From Acidobacteriota bacterium (GTDB taxonomy: Bacteria; Acidobacteriota; Polarisedimenticolia; Gp22-AA2; AA152), in the NCBI GenBank assembly GCA_003222305.1, contig QHVQ01000014.1:1-33932 (forward strand): DNA of 33,932 nucleotides, written 5' to 3'. Of this stretch, positions 7,850 to 16,162 are shown piece after piece. Position numbers and translations under genes: made by a program. The first letter of the stretch is position 1, and the number at the start of each line of letters is the position of its first letter. Under the pieces are notes generated by a model. The model ran no database searches, was not told the origin of the DNA, and worked only from the letters and a program-made list of their open reading frames with translations.

Positions 7850-8822
7850 GTGACTCTGAAGGGGTTCCATCCCACCCTCCGCCAGTGGTTCGAGCGGCAG
7901 TTCGGGGCTGCCAGCCCCCCCCAGGAGCAGGGGTGGCCGCCGATCCGGGCGGGGCAGCACACGCTGATCGCCGCGCCCACGGGAACGGGGAAGACGCTTG
8001 CCGCCTTCCTTTCAGCGATAGACTCGTTGATCCGCCAGGGCGACACGCTTCCGGACATTACGCAGGTCCTCTACCTCTCTCCCCTCAAAGCCCTGGGCAA
8101 TGACGTCCAAAAAAATCTGCAGGGGCCGCTGGACGAGCTGCGCGCACAGGATCCATCACTGCCGGAGGTGCGCGTGCTGGTGCGCTCGGGCGATACGCTC
8201 CCGGCGGCCAGGACCGCCATGCGGAAGCGCCCCCCGCACATCCTGGTGACCACGCCGGAATCCCTCTACATCCTCCTCACCAGCGACGGCGGCCGGGCGA
8301 TGCTCCGCACGGTGCGCACCGTCATCGTGGACGAGATCCACGCCATTTGTGGTGACAAGCGCGGCTCGCACCTGGCCCTGTCCCTCGAGCGCCTCGAAGC
8401 GCTTACCTCGTCTCCCCCGCAGCGCATCGGCCTCTCCGCGACCCAGAAGCCGTTGGAGAGTGTCGGGCACCTTCTGGTGGGTGCAGGCCGTGATTGCGCT
8501 CTGGTGGATGTCGGGCACCGCCGCGCCATGGACCTCGCAGTGGAGATTCCGGACTCGCCTCTCACCACCGTCTGCTCCCACGAGATGTGGGACGAGATCT
8601 ACAGGCGGATGGCGAAGCTGATCCAGGAGCATCGCACCACGCTGATCTTCGTCAATACCCGGAAGCTGGCCGAGCGCGTCGCGGCGCGCCTCACCCAGGT
8701 GCTGGGCAAGGACCAGGTCACCAGCCATCACGGCAGCCTCTCCCGGGAACGGCGTCTCGACGCCGAGCGACGCCTTAAGGCGGGATCCCTGCGCGCGCTC
8801 GTGGCTACCGCCTCGCTGGACC
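7850..8822 (+). pseudogene. lhr: Lhr-type DEAD/DEAH helicase, N-terminal part, cut by deletion and frameshift
   Basis: This is the N-terminal RecA domains of a large Lhr (long helicase-related) SF2 helicase, a 3'-5' DNA or RNA:DNA helicase family linked to DNA repair. From the GTG at 7850 (GAAGGA three bases upstream), [15 protein letters not shown] and PPQEQGWP match the family's Q-motif region. Walker A APTGTGKT is at 42-49, [12 protein letters not shown] follows, motif II is [14 protein letters not shown], and motif III is [10 protein letters not shown]. The frame holds through [10 protein letters not shown] at about 8815 and then turns into unrelated sequence that stops at 9043. The expected motif V block (ELGID and about 15 more residues) is missing. 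The next recognisable residues, [15 protein letters not shown] (motif VI), continue in another frame from 8823. As sequenced, the product would be a helicase cut in the middle of domain 2. Confidence 0.85.
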
Positions 8823-11789
8823 ATCGCCACATGGCTGCAGCGAGTGGGCCGTGCCGGCCACGCCCTCTCCCGAACTCCGAAAGGTCGCATCTTTCCGCTC
8901 ACCCGGGACGAGCTGGTCTGCGCCGCCGCGCTGCTCCATGCCGTGAGGCACGGCGAGCTGGACCGCACCCCCCAGCCCCGCTGCCCGCTGGACATCCTCG
9001 CCCAGCAGCTGGTGGCCGCCTGCGTTCCCGAGACGTGGGATGAGGATGACCTCTTTGCGGCGCTCACCCGCGCCTGGCCTTACCGAGAGCTCTCCAGGAA
9101 GGACTTCGACTCGGTGGTAAGGCTGCACAGCCAGGGACGACTCGCGTTGCTCCATCGCGACGGCGTACGCAAGCGCCTTCGAGCCACCCGCCGAGCCCGC
9201 ATCACCGCTCTGACTTCCGGCGGCGCCATCCCGGACACCGCCGACTACCAGGTGCTCCTAGAGCCCGAGGGGGCCCTCATCGGCTCGGTGCATGAAGACT
9301 TCGCCGTCGAGGCCAACGTCGGCGACATCTTTCAGCTCGGGAACGCGTCCTGGAAGATCTTGAAGGTGGAGCCTGGCATTGTGCGGGTGACCGACGCGCA
9401 AGGAGCACCTCCGAGCCTTCCCTTCTGGCTGGGCGAGGCCCCGGCCCGCTCCGCCGAACTCTCCGACGCGGTCTCCCGGATCCGCAAGCAGGGACGGGAT
9501 CCGCACTGGCTCGAGTCCGAAGCGGGGCTGAGCGAGCCCGCCGCCCGGCAGGTCTCCGAGTTCGTCGAGGCCGGCGCCAGGGCGTTGGGAGCCGTCCCTA
9601 CCCGGGAGTGCGTGATCCTGGAGCGCTTCTTCGACGAGTCAGGCGGGATGCAGCTAGTGCTGCACTCTCCCTTCGGCGGGCGGATCAACCGGGCCTGGGG
9701 CCTGGCGCTCCGCAAGCGTTTTTGCCGCGGGTTCGGCTTCGAGCTGCAGGCGGCAGCCAACGAGGAGGCCATTGTCCTCTCCCTCGGCCCGCATCACAGT
9801 TTTTCGCTCGAGGAGGTCTTCGACTATCTGCACCCAGACACGGCGCGGGACGTGCTGGTGCAGGCGCTGTTCCCCTCACCGCTGTTCCTGACGCGCTGGC
9901 GCTGGAATCTGACGCGCTCGCTGGTCCTCTCCCGGACGCAGAGGGGGGGGCGGCGCGTTCCCGCGCCGCTGCTGCGGATGCGGGCCGATGACCAGCTCGT
10001 TCTGGCCTTTCCGCAGGTGCTTGCATGCGGCGAAACCCTCCCGCCGGGGGATCTCCCGGTGCCCTGGGAGCATCCCATCGTGCGCCAAACCATCGAGGAC
10101 TGCCTGGAAGAGGCGATGGATGCCGAGGGGATGGTTCGGCTCTTACGGGACCTGCGCCGCGGCAGGATACGCAAGAGGGCCGTGGACACCTCCGAGCCTT
10201 CCCCCTTTGCGCTGGGAGTTCTCCACGCCATGCCTTACGCCTTTCTGGATGACGCGCCGCTGGAAGAACGCCGCACCCAGGCGGTGATGCAACGCCGCGC
10301 TCTGGATGTCCACGGCGCCGACTCGGTGGGCGCTCTCGACCCCGAGGCGGTGGCAAGGGTGCGCGACGAGGCCTGGCCGCAGCCCGAGAATGCCGAGGAG
10401 CTGCACGAGGCTCTGCTTTGGATGGGGTATCTCACGGACGATGAAGTCTGCGGTTCAGGCTGGCAGGAATGGATCGAACTACTTCGCAGTCAGTCGAGAG
10501 TGCTTCGGGAGCGAGACCGCTGGTTCGCGGCAGAGACCTCCCGCGAGCCCAAGGCAATACTCCGCGGACGCCTCGAGGCCCTCGGGCCGATGACCGTGGG
10601 AGGCGCGGGCCGCTTTGCACTTTCGCCCGAGGACGAGCCCGTGCTCCTGGCTCTCGAGCACGAGGGGGTCATCCTCCGCTGCCGACTCGAACAGCAGCAG
10701 ACCTGGTGCGACCGGCGGCTCCTGGCGCGCATCCACGCCTACACGCTGGGGCGGCTGCGACGAGAGATTGAGCCGGTGAGCGCCGCGACGTTCTGGAGGT
10801 TCCTGGCCTGCTGGCAGCACGCCGAGGAATCCCAACGCCTCGACGGCCCCCGCGGGGTGGCCGAGGTCGTCCAGCAACTCGCAGGTTTCGAGATTCCCGC
10901 GGCGGCGTGGGAGACGAGTATCTTCCCCGCCCGAGTTCGGGGTTATCGGCCCGACTGGCTCGACCACCTGACTCTGACGGGCGAGGTGGCGTGGGGAAGG
11001 ATTTGGGGGGCCGGAGAGGCTGCCATCCGAACGACGCCCATCACCCTGCTGCCGCGCCGGGACCTGCCCCAGTGGATGTCCCTGTCGGAGGTCGCGAGGG
11101 GCGTCGCCGCCGGCACGCTTTCCACCCGCGGCCAGGCTCTCTTCGACCTGCTGACATCCCGCGGCGCTCTCTTCGCCCAGGAGCTGGAGTCCGTCAGCGG
11201 GCTGCTCCCGACTCACCTCGGTATGGCGCTGTCGGAGCTGATAGCACGGGGAATGGTGACCTGCGATTCCTTCGGAGGGCTTCGCCGGCTCCTTAGGCCC
11301 TCGAAAACGCCTCGCCGCTTCGGCCAGAAATCTCTCATCGCTCCCGCCGGCCGCTGGTCCCTGCTGCGGCCCGCTCTCGCGACACCGGGGACCGCCGAGG
11401 CTGCTTCCTGGGTGGCCTCCGTCGCCGGAGGCTCCGAGCGCGAGTCTCAAGCCGAGTTCGTGGCCCTCCAGCTGCTAAGACGCTACGGCGTCCTGCAGCG
11501 ACGCCTCCTGGAGCGCGAGAGAATTCCCCTGCCCTGGCGGAATCTCGTCCGGGCTTGCCGTCACCTCGAACTGCGCGGTGAAATCCGCGGCGGCCGATTC
11601 ATCGCGGGATTCTCCGGCGAACAATACGCCCTTCTCGACGCCGTCGAACTCCTCCGCTCCACCCGCAAACGCCAGCCCACTTCCGCCTTGAGCCTCTCCG
11701 CCTCCGACCCTCTCAACCTGCACGGCATCCTCACCCCGAGCCAGCGAATCTCCACCCAGAGCCGGAGTCGCATTCAGGTCGGGACGTAG
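8823..11789 (+). pseudogene. lhr: Lhr-type helicase, C-terminal part, separated from its N-terminus
   Basis: This is the remainder of the same helicase in a second reading frame, about 988 codons with no internal stop. It opens with motif VI ([18 protein letters not shown]) and [17 protein letters not shown]. It continues through the winged-helix and Lhr-core region (DYQVLLEPEGALIGSVHEDFAVE) and ends in the large C-terminal domain with ARGMVTCDSFGGLRRLL, GRWSLL and FIAGFSGEQYALLDAVELL near the end. The first usable start, GTG at 8844, is within motif VI, so this piece could not act as a helicase alone. The extreme C-terminus (DPLNLHGILTP then SQRISTQSRS) stops earlier than I would expect for the family, so a second small lesion is possible. 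That the other ~3 kb are intact suggests the lesion is recent or a sequencing/assembly error. Confidence 0.85.
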
Positions 11790-12046
11790 GTGGACGCGCC
11801 CGATGCGCTCCGCTGGACTGCCGCCTGGTCGAGAGGACTCCGGAGCGGGATGATCTCCCAATGTCCGGACGCTGGACAGCCGTGTCACCACGGTTCCTCA
11901 GAAACTCCTCACTTCGAAGAAGCATCCGGCTTCACCGATGACCCGATGCGGAGTCTGGATGAATCGAGCCTCCGGTTCGGGGAACGCCGCTCTCCGCGAC
12001 CGTAAGTCACCACGGGCACGGGGACGCGAGGACGGGAGAAGCTGGC
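11790..12046. other. gene-free stretch between convergent lhr and panD
   Basis: 257 bases in which I see no credible gene. A 71-codon plus-strand frame is present, but it has no ribosome site and low-complexity composition. A 7-bp inverted repeat (CGCTCCG 11806-11812, CGGAGCG 11841-11847) with a 28-base loop and no T tract is not a convincing terminator. The stretch may include decayed 3' coding sequence of lhr, but I cannot show that. Confidence 0.5.
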
Positions 12047-12430
12047 CTAGGGTACGCGCGTACCGGTGGATTCATGGTGGACCCGTTTGATGCGGTTGGA
12101 GTCATCGACCAGGACAACCCGGGGGCGGTGGGATTTGACTTCAGCTGCGGTGGCGAGGCCGTAGCCGGTGATGATGATTTTGTCGCTCCTCTTGGCCAGG
12201 TGGGCGGCAGCGCCGTTGACACAGACGACTCCGGAATGTCGGAGGCCCTCGATGAGGTAGGTGGAAAAGCGACTGCCGTTGGTGATGTCGTACACATCGA
12301 TCCGCTCATAGGCGGAGAGGCCCGCCGCTTCCATCAACTCCGCGTCCACGGTGAGGCTCCCTTCGTATTCCAGGTCGGCTTCGGTCACCGTGGCCCGATG
12401 AATCTTGCCGCGCAGCACTTCGCGATGCAT
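12047..12430 (-). CDS. panD: aspartate 1-decarboxylase proenzyme
   Basis: PanD decarboxylates L-aspartate to beta-alanine for pantothenate synthesis, using a pyruvoyl group made by self-cleavage. It has 127 aa from the ATG at 12430. The processing site is Gly24-Ser25 in LEYEGSLTVD, exactly the numbering of the E. coli enzyme, which supports this start. GGAGGAG lies eight bases upstream, inside the panC end. A GTG at 12439 would add three residues. Lys9, the DITNGSRFSTYLI segment and the NGAAAHLAKRSDKIIITGY segment are all family-typical. It is the last gene of the folK-dNK-panB-panC-panD run. The final codons contain a perfect 14-base palindrome at 12051-12064 that I regard as chance. Confidence 0.97.
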   Translation of the reverse strand: MHREVLRGKIHRATVTEADLEYEGSLTVDAELMEAAGLSAYERIDVYDITNGSRFSTYLIEGLRHSGVVCVNGAAAHLAKRSDKIIITGYGLATAAEVKSHRPRVVLVDDSNRIKRVHHESTGTRVP

Positions 12431-12435
12431 GGGGG

Positions 12436-13290
12436 TCACTCCTCCACCTTGAGGATCACGTTGTCGATGAGTCGCGTCGTCCCGACGCGGACCGCGACGG
12501 GGACGAGAATGCTGCCCTGGAGTCGATCCGATGGCTCCAGGGTTTCGGCGTCCACCACCGCAGCGTAATCGAGGAAAACCAGCGGCTCAGTGGCCACGGT
12601 CTCCTGAATCAGCTTGAGCACGCATTTGGCGTGGCGCTCCCCTTCCTTCATCACCGCGGATTCGACGCGCCGGAGTGCTCGACAAAGAATCGGAGCGGCG
12701 CGGCGTTCCTCGGGAGTGAGATGGACATTGCGGGAACTCATGGCCAGCCCGTCCTCCTCCCGGACCGTCGGGCAGACTTCGATTTCCAGGTCCATCTCCA
12801 GGTCGTGCACCATCTTTCGGATCAGGATTGCCTGCTGGGCGTCCTTCTGGCCGAAAAAGGCGACGTGGGGAGCGACCCGGTTGAACAGCTTGGTTACGAT
12901 CGTGGCGACGCCACGAAAATGCCCTGGCCGGCTCGCGCCTTCCAGGACGGTGCCGAGGCCTTCCACGGCGACGTAGGTTCGATAGCCCGCGGGATAGACG
13001 TCCTCGACCTTGGGGATGTAGAGGACATCCGTGCCTGCGAGCCGGGCCAGATCGGCGTCCCGCTCCGGGTTTCTGGGATAGCTCTGGAAATCCTCCAACG
13101 GCCCGAATTGGGTCGGATTGACGAAGAGGCTTGCAACCACTTGGGTTGAGCATTGCCGCGCGCGGCGGATCAGACTGAGGTGGCCTTCGTGCAGGGCTCC
13201 CAGGGTGGGGACAAAGCCGATCCGTTCCCCCTTCGCGCGGAACTCCCGGGAGAGCGCCGTCATCGAAGCGGGTCGGGTCACGATCTCCAT
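12436..13290 (-). CDS. panC: pantothenate synthetase
   Basis: PanC joins pantoate and beta-alanine using ATP through a pantoyl-adenylate. It has 284 aa, the normal length. The nucleotidyltransferase HxGH-type motif is PTLGALHEGH at 28-37 (Leu where Met is commoner). ASLFVNPTQFGPLEDFQSYPR, GHFRGVATIVTKLFN and FGQKDAQQ follow, with the KMSKS-like region REEDGLAMSSRNVHL after them. The start ATG overlaps the end of panB by 13 bases and has no strong ribosome site, so translation is probably coupled to panB. Its substrates come from the two flanking genes panB and panD, making a compact pantothenate operon. Confidence 0.97.
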   Translation of the reverse strand: MEIVTRPASMTALSREFRAKGERIGFVPTLGALHEGHLSLIRRARQCSTQVVASLFVNPTQFGPLEDFQSYPRNPERDADLARLAGTDVLYIPKVEDVYPAGYRTYVAVEGLGTVLEGASRPGHFRGVATIVTKLFNRVAPHVAFFGQKDAQQAILIRKMVHDLEMDLEIEVCPTVREEDGLAMSSRNVHLTPEERRAAPILCRALRRVESAVMKEGERHAKCVLKLIQETVATEPLVFLDYAAVVDAETLEPSDRLQGSILVPVAVRVGTTRLIDNVILKVEE

Positions 13291-14162
13291 TGTCGCTTCG
13301 TCACCGCTTCAAATCTGTCGCGCATTTCTACCAAAACCTCGGGCTTGAGGTGATTCGACTCCGCGTCGGACGGGAACTGGCCGCCGCGCACATCCTGAAC
13401 GAAGTGCCGGCAGGCCTCGCGCATCGTTGCTCCGACTTCGGCGTACCTCCGCGCGAACGACGGGCAGGGCCCTTCGGTGGCGCCGAGCAGGTCATGGATC
13501 ACCAAAACCTGGCCGTCGCAGGATGGCCCGGCGCCGATGCCGATGCTGGGAATCGTGAGACGCTCGGTGATCATCGCCGCCAACTCCGCCGGGATGGCTT
13601 CCAGCACCAAGGAGAAAACGCCGGCCTCCTCCAGCGACAGTGCGTCCTCCAGGATTGCCAGGGCGGCGGTGGCGCTCTTGCCTTGAACCTTGAAACCGCC
13701 GAAGGCATGCACCGACTGAGGCGTGAGGCCCACGTGCCCCATCACCGGAATCTCGGCATCGAGGATGGCGCGGATGACCCGCGTGCGTTTGCGCCCCCCC
13801 TCGACCTTCACCCCCTTCGCGCCTGCCTCCTGGATGATGCGGCCAGCGTTGCGCACGGACTCGCGAAGACTCACATGATACGAGAGGTAAGGCATGTCTG
13901 CGACGACCAGGCCATGCGATACCCCTCGGACCACGGCCTTGGTGTGATGGACCATGTCATTCATGGTGACGGGGAGCGTGCTCTCGTAGCCCAGCACCAC
14001 CATGCCCAGGCTGTCACCCACGAGCACGATGTCGGCGCCGGCGGCGTCCACCTGCCGCGCCGTGGGATAGTCATAGGCGGTGAGCATGGCGATCTTCTCG
14101 CCGCGCTGCTTCATTTTCAGCAGATCGGGAACGGCAAGGGGACAAGGACGGGGGCCGCTCAT
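13278..14162 (-). CDS. panB: 3-methyl-2-oxobutanoate hydroxymethyltransferase
   Basis: PanB adds a hydroxymethyl group from methylene-THF to alpha-ketoisovalerate to make ketopantoate, so it consumes a folate C1 unit. It has 294 aa from the ATG at 14162, which has AAAGGAG six bases upstream. An in-frame start at 14183 is poorer. Metal and substrate motifs are intact: LVGDSLGMVVLGYE with Asp50, VVADMPYLSYH with Asp89, KVEGG, VMGHVGLTPQS, GGFKVQGKS, LEAIP and IGIGAGPSCDGQVLVIHD. It lies 83 bases downstream of the dNK gene. No terminator is visible in that gap, so it may share the folK-dNK transcript or have its own weak promoter. Confidence 0.97.
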   Translation of the reverse strand: MSGPRPCPLAVPDLLKMKQRGEKIAMLTAYDYPTARQVDAAGADIVLVGDSLGMVVLGYESTLPVTMNDMVHHTKAVVRGVSHGLVVADMPYLSYHVSLRESVRNAGRIIQEAGAKGVKVEGGRKRTRVIRAILDAEIPVMGHVGLTPQSVHAFGGFKVQGKSATAALAILEDALSLEEAGVFSLVLEAIPAELAAMITERLTIPSIGIGAGPSCDGQVLVIHDLLGATEGPCPSFARRYAEVGATMREACRHFVQDVRGGQFPSDAESNHLKPEVLVEMRDRFEAVTKRQWRS

Positions 14163-14245
14163 CGTTCGCTCCTTTCTCCCCACCCCACCCGGGGTTGAGG
14201 GAAATGCGGCGGCGGTTGGCTTGCGACCGGGGTTCGGGGGTCCGT

Positions 14246-14905
14246 CTACTTGGATTTCCGTCTCGGGCCGTCTCCGGCTCCCAGCGGAATGTAGTACTGG
14301 ACTCCCTTCTCCATCTGGTCGATCTGAGTGACCAGCTCGTTCAAATCGTCCACCCGCTCCACAAAGTCGATGTCCGAGGTGTCGAGGACGAGCAGCGGGG
14401 TGGCTGTGTAGTGAAAGAAGAAATAGTTGTAAGCGCGATTCAGTTCCGCGACGTAGCGCTCCGAGATTCCAACCTCGTAGTCCCGGCTTCTCCGGCGTAT
14501 TCGTTCCAACAGCACCTTGTCCGAGGCCTGCAGATAGATAACCAGATCGGGCCGCGGGATATTCTGCTCCAGAAGCGCATAGAGCTTCTCATAAATCATC
14601 AACTCGGAATCGTCCAGGTTCAAGTAGGCGAAAATCTTGTCCTTGGCAAAGATGTAATCTGACAGCCTGACCTGGTTGAAAAGATCCCCCTGCGTCAGCT
14701 CCCGCTGTTGCTGGTAGCGGTTTAGAAGGAAGAAGAGCTGAGCCTGAAACGCCGCCCCGGGCTTGTCCCGGTAGAAACCTTCCAGGAAAGGATTCTCGGT
14801 GCGCTCCAGCACCTTCAGGGCGTCGAATCGCTGGACGAGCAGGTCGACCAGGGAGGTCTTCCCCACGCCGATGGGTCCTTCCACCGCTATGTGCTTGAAC
14901 TTCAT
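14246..14905 (-). CDS. deoxynucleoside kinase family protein
   Basis: A 219-aa kinase of the deoxyadenosine/deoxyguanosine kinase-thymidine kinase 2 type (dNK family), which salvages deoxynucleosides to dNMPs. The P-loop GPIGVGKTS is at 10-18. ERTENPFLEGFY, FFLLNRYQQQREL and the substrate-site segment VRLSDYIFAKDKIFA with its acidic-basic pair follow. The lid region has LLERIRRRSRDYE and a C-terminal tail RRKSK. The exact nucleoside preference cannot be read from sequence. The start ATG overlaps the folK stop (ATGA) with AAAGAGGT just upstream, so the two are translationally coupled. The pairing of a dNK with folK is something I associate with several Gram-negative phyla. No functional link to folate beyond nucleotide supply is evident. 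Confidence 0.9.
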   Translation of the reverse strand: MKFKHIAVEGPIGVGKTSLVDLLVQRFDALKVLERTENPFLEGFYRDKPGAAFQAQLFFLLNRYQQQRELTQGDLFNQVRLSDYIFAKDKIFAYLNLDDSELMIYEKLYALLEQNIPRPDLVIYLQASDKVLLERIRRRSRDYEVGISERYVAELNRAYNYFFFHYTATPLLVLDTSDIDFVERVDDLNELVTQIDQMEKGVQYYIPLGAGDGPRRKSK

Positions 14906-15459
14906 ACCTCTTTGTCCCGGGAAGCCGCCGGATTATATCCAGAGGGGTCGAGGGGTTCAACCGCCGACATCTCCCCCACCTTCCGGACCCCGGAATTATC
15001 CGGGCAGATCGCCAGCAACTCCTGCACGCTCAAGCGCATAATCGGATGGATCGCCTGGGCAGCAATCTCTTCCAGAGGGACCAGGACAAACCTGCGGAGA
15101 TGCATGCGTGCATGAGGGATTTCCAGGCGCCCGGCCCTGACCATTCGCCCACCCGCCAAGAGGATGTCGATGTCCAGGGTTCGCGGACCGTCCTTGAGGT
15201 ACCGCAGCCTCCCCAGGGCCTGCTCAGCGGCCAGGCAGTGCTCGAGAAGCTCGTCCAACGTCCCCTGCCAGCTCACTTCAACCGCCAGATTCAGAAAACT
15301 TCCCTGGTCAAGAAACCCCACGGGATCAGTCTCATACACTGAGGACACCCGCCGTATCTCCACCCCGCGGGCGGCTAGTTCCCGCAGCCCTTGGCGCAGA
15401 GCCGCCTGGCGATCGCCCAGGTTGGATCCCATGCCGAGGTGAATTGGATTCGTTGACAC
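14902..15459 (-). CDS. folK: 2-amino-4-hydroxy-6-hydroxymethyldihydropteridine diphosphokinase
   Basis: FolK (HPPK) transfers pyrophosphate from ATP to the pterin alcohol, the step before dihydropteroate synthase (folP, at 29030 here). It has 185 aa. Family motifs in order are GMGSNLGDR at 9-17, RRVSSVYETDPVGFLDQ, FLNLAVEV, LRYLKDGPRTLDIDILL with the metal-binding Asp pair, and the EIPHARMHLRRFVLVPLEEIA helix. A C-terminal extension of about 25 residues beyond the usual end is unremarkable. The start is GTG at 15459 with no ribosome site. A weak AATACT -10-like box (minus strand, 15467-15462) only a few bases upstream would make the mRNA leaderless. The -35 box of the opposing TPR-glmU promoter overlaps its first codons. 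Confidence 0.95.
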   Translation of the reverse strand: MSTNPIHLGMGSNLGDRQAALRQGLRELAARGVEIRRVSSVYETDPVGFLDQGSFLNLAVEVSWQGTLDELLEHCLAAEQALGRLRYLKDGPRTLDIDILLAGGRMVRAGRLEIPHARMHLRRFVLVPLEEIAAQAIHPIMRLSVQELLAICPDNSGVRKVGEMSAVEPLDPSGYNPAASRDKEV

Positions 15460-15481
15460 TAAGTATTCGCTTTGCTAAGAT
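15453..15481 (+). promoter_or_regulatory. sigma70-type promoter for TPR-glmU(-glmS)
   Basis: TTGACA at 15453-15458, a 17-base spacer and TAAGAT at 15476-15481. The predicted start near 15488 gives a leader of about 112 bases in which I see no strong structure. The -35 box overlaps the divergent folK start codon. Confidence 0.7.
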
Positions 15482-15599
15482 TTCCCGTTTCTCTATCCCG
15501 ACGATCCAAACAACCGCCTGGTGTGCCGCAAGGGGTCATCATAGCCTTGTCTTTCGGAAAACATCCAGGTGAAACTCAGGAATACAGGACAAACCACCC

Positions 15600-16151
15600 A
15601 TGGCCAAGAAAGAAATCAGGAAGAGCAAGAGAATTGCTTCGCGTCCGGTTTCGAGCCTCGCTGCCCACGCCGAGCAGGCCGTGAAAGACTACGAGCAAGC
15701 CCTGGGGCTGCTCCATCGAAGGGACTACGCGGGAGCCGCCGAGGCGTTCGAAAAAGTGATCAAGACCTATCCCGAAGAGAAGGAGATGGCCGATCGGTGC
15801 CGAGCTTACCTCCGCGCCTGCGAGCGGGAACAGTCGGACAAGGTCCTGCCCCTCAAGCGCGCCGAAGACTACTATTACCAGGCTATCGTGGAGAGTAATC
15901 GGCAGCGCTACGACGAAGCGCTCGGGCACCTGGACAAGGCGCTCAAGATGAGCCCCGGAGACGACCGAATCCTCTACATCATGGCTTCCACCCAGGCCCT
16001 CAAGGGGGATCGGGAGCAGGCGCTGACCATGCTCCAGGAAGCCATCCAGATCAACCCCGACAACCGCATCCACGCGCAGCAGGATCCGGACTTCGAGCCG
16101 CTGCGGGATGACGACGCATTCATCGATCTCGTCTCCGCCGCGATTCAATAG
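15600..16151 (+). CDS. TPR-repeat protein
   Basis: A 183-aa soluble protein with tetratricopeptide repeats, which usually act as protein-protein adaptors. A basic N-terminal tail (MAKKEIRKSKRIASR) is followed by a helix pair around ALGLLHRRDYAGAAEAFEKVIKTYPEE, a clear TPR. A second, at AEDYYYQAIVESNRQRYDEA, leads into ALGHLDKALKMSPGDD. A third is at LYIMASTQALKGDREQALTMLQEAIQINPDN. The end (DPDFEPLRDDDAFIDLV) is the common capping pattern after TPRs. There is no signal peptide, so it is cytoplasmic. A weak AGGA lies about ten bases before the ATG. glmU follows 11 bases after the stop, so they are likely co-transcribed. Its partner is unknown. Confidence 0.85.
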   Translation: MAKKEIRKSKRIASRPVSSLAAHAEQAVKDYEQALGLLHRRDYAGAAEAFEKVIKTYPEEKEMADRCRAYLRACEREQSDKVLPLKRAEDYYYQAIVESNRQRYDEALGHLDKALKMSPGDDRILYIMASTQALKGDREQALTMLQEAIQINPDNRIHAQQDPDFEPLRDDDAFIDLVSAAIQ

Positions 16152-16162
16152 CTTTGCCACTG

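Noticed and set aside
8805-8850. Programmed ribosomal frameshift in lhr
   Set aside because: No slippery run is present at the junction, and the conserved motif V residues are physically absent, so slipping would not restore the protein.
11790-12005. 71-codon frame after lhr
   Set aside because: No ribosome site, no promoter and composition unlike a folded protein.
12051-12064. Perfect 14-base palindrome GGTACGCGCGTACC at the end of panD
   Set aside because: It falls within codons and just beyond, has no loop or T run and no second copy that I noticed, so chance in GC-rich sequence is the simplest explanation.
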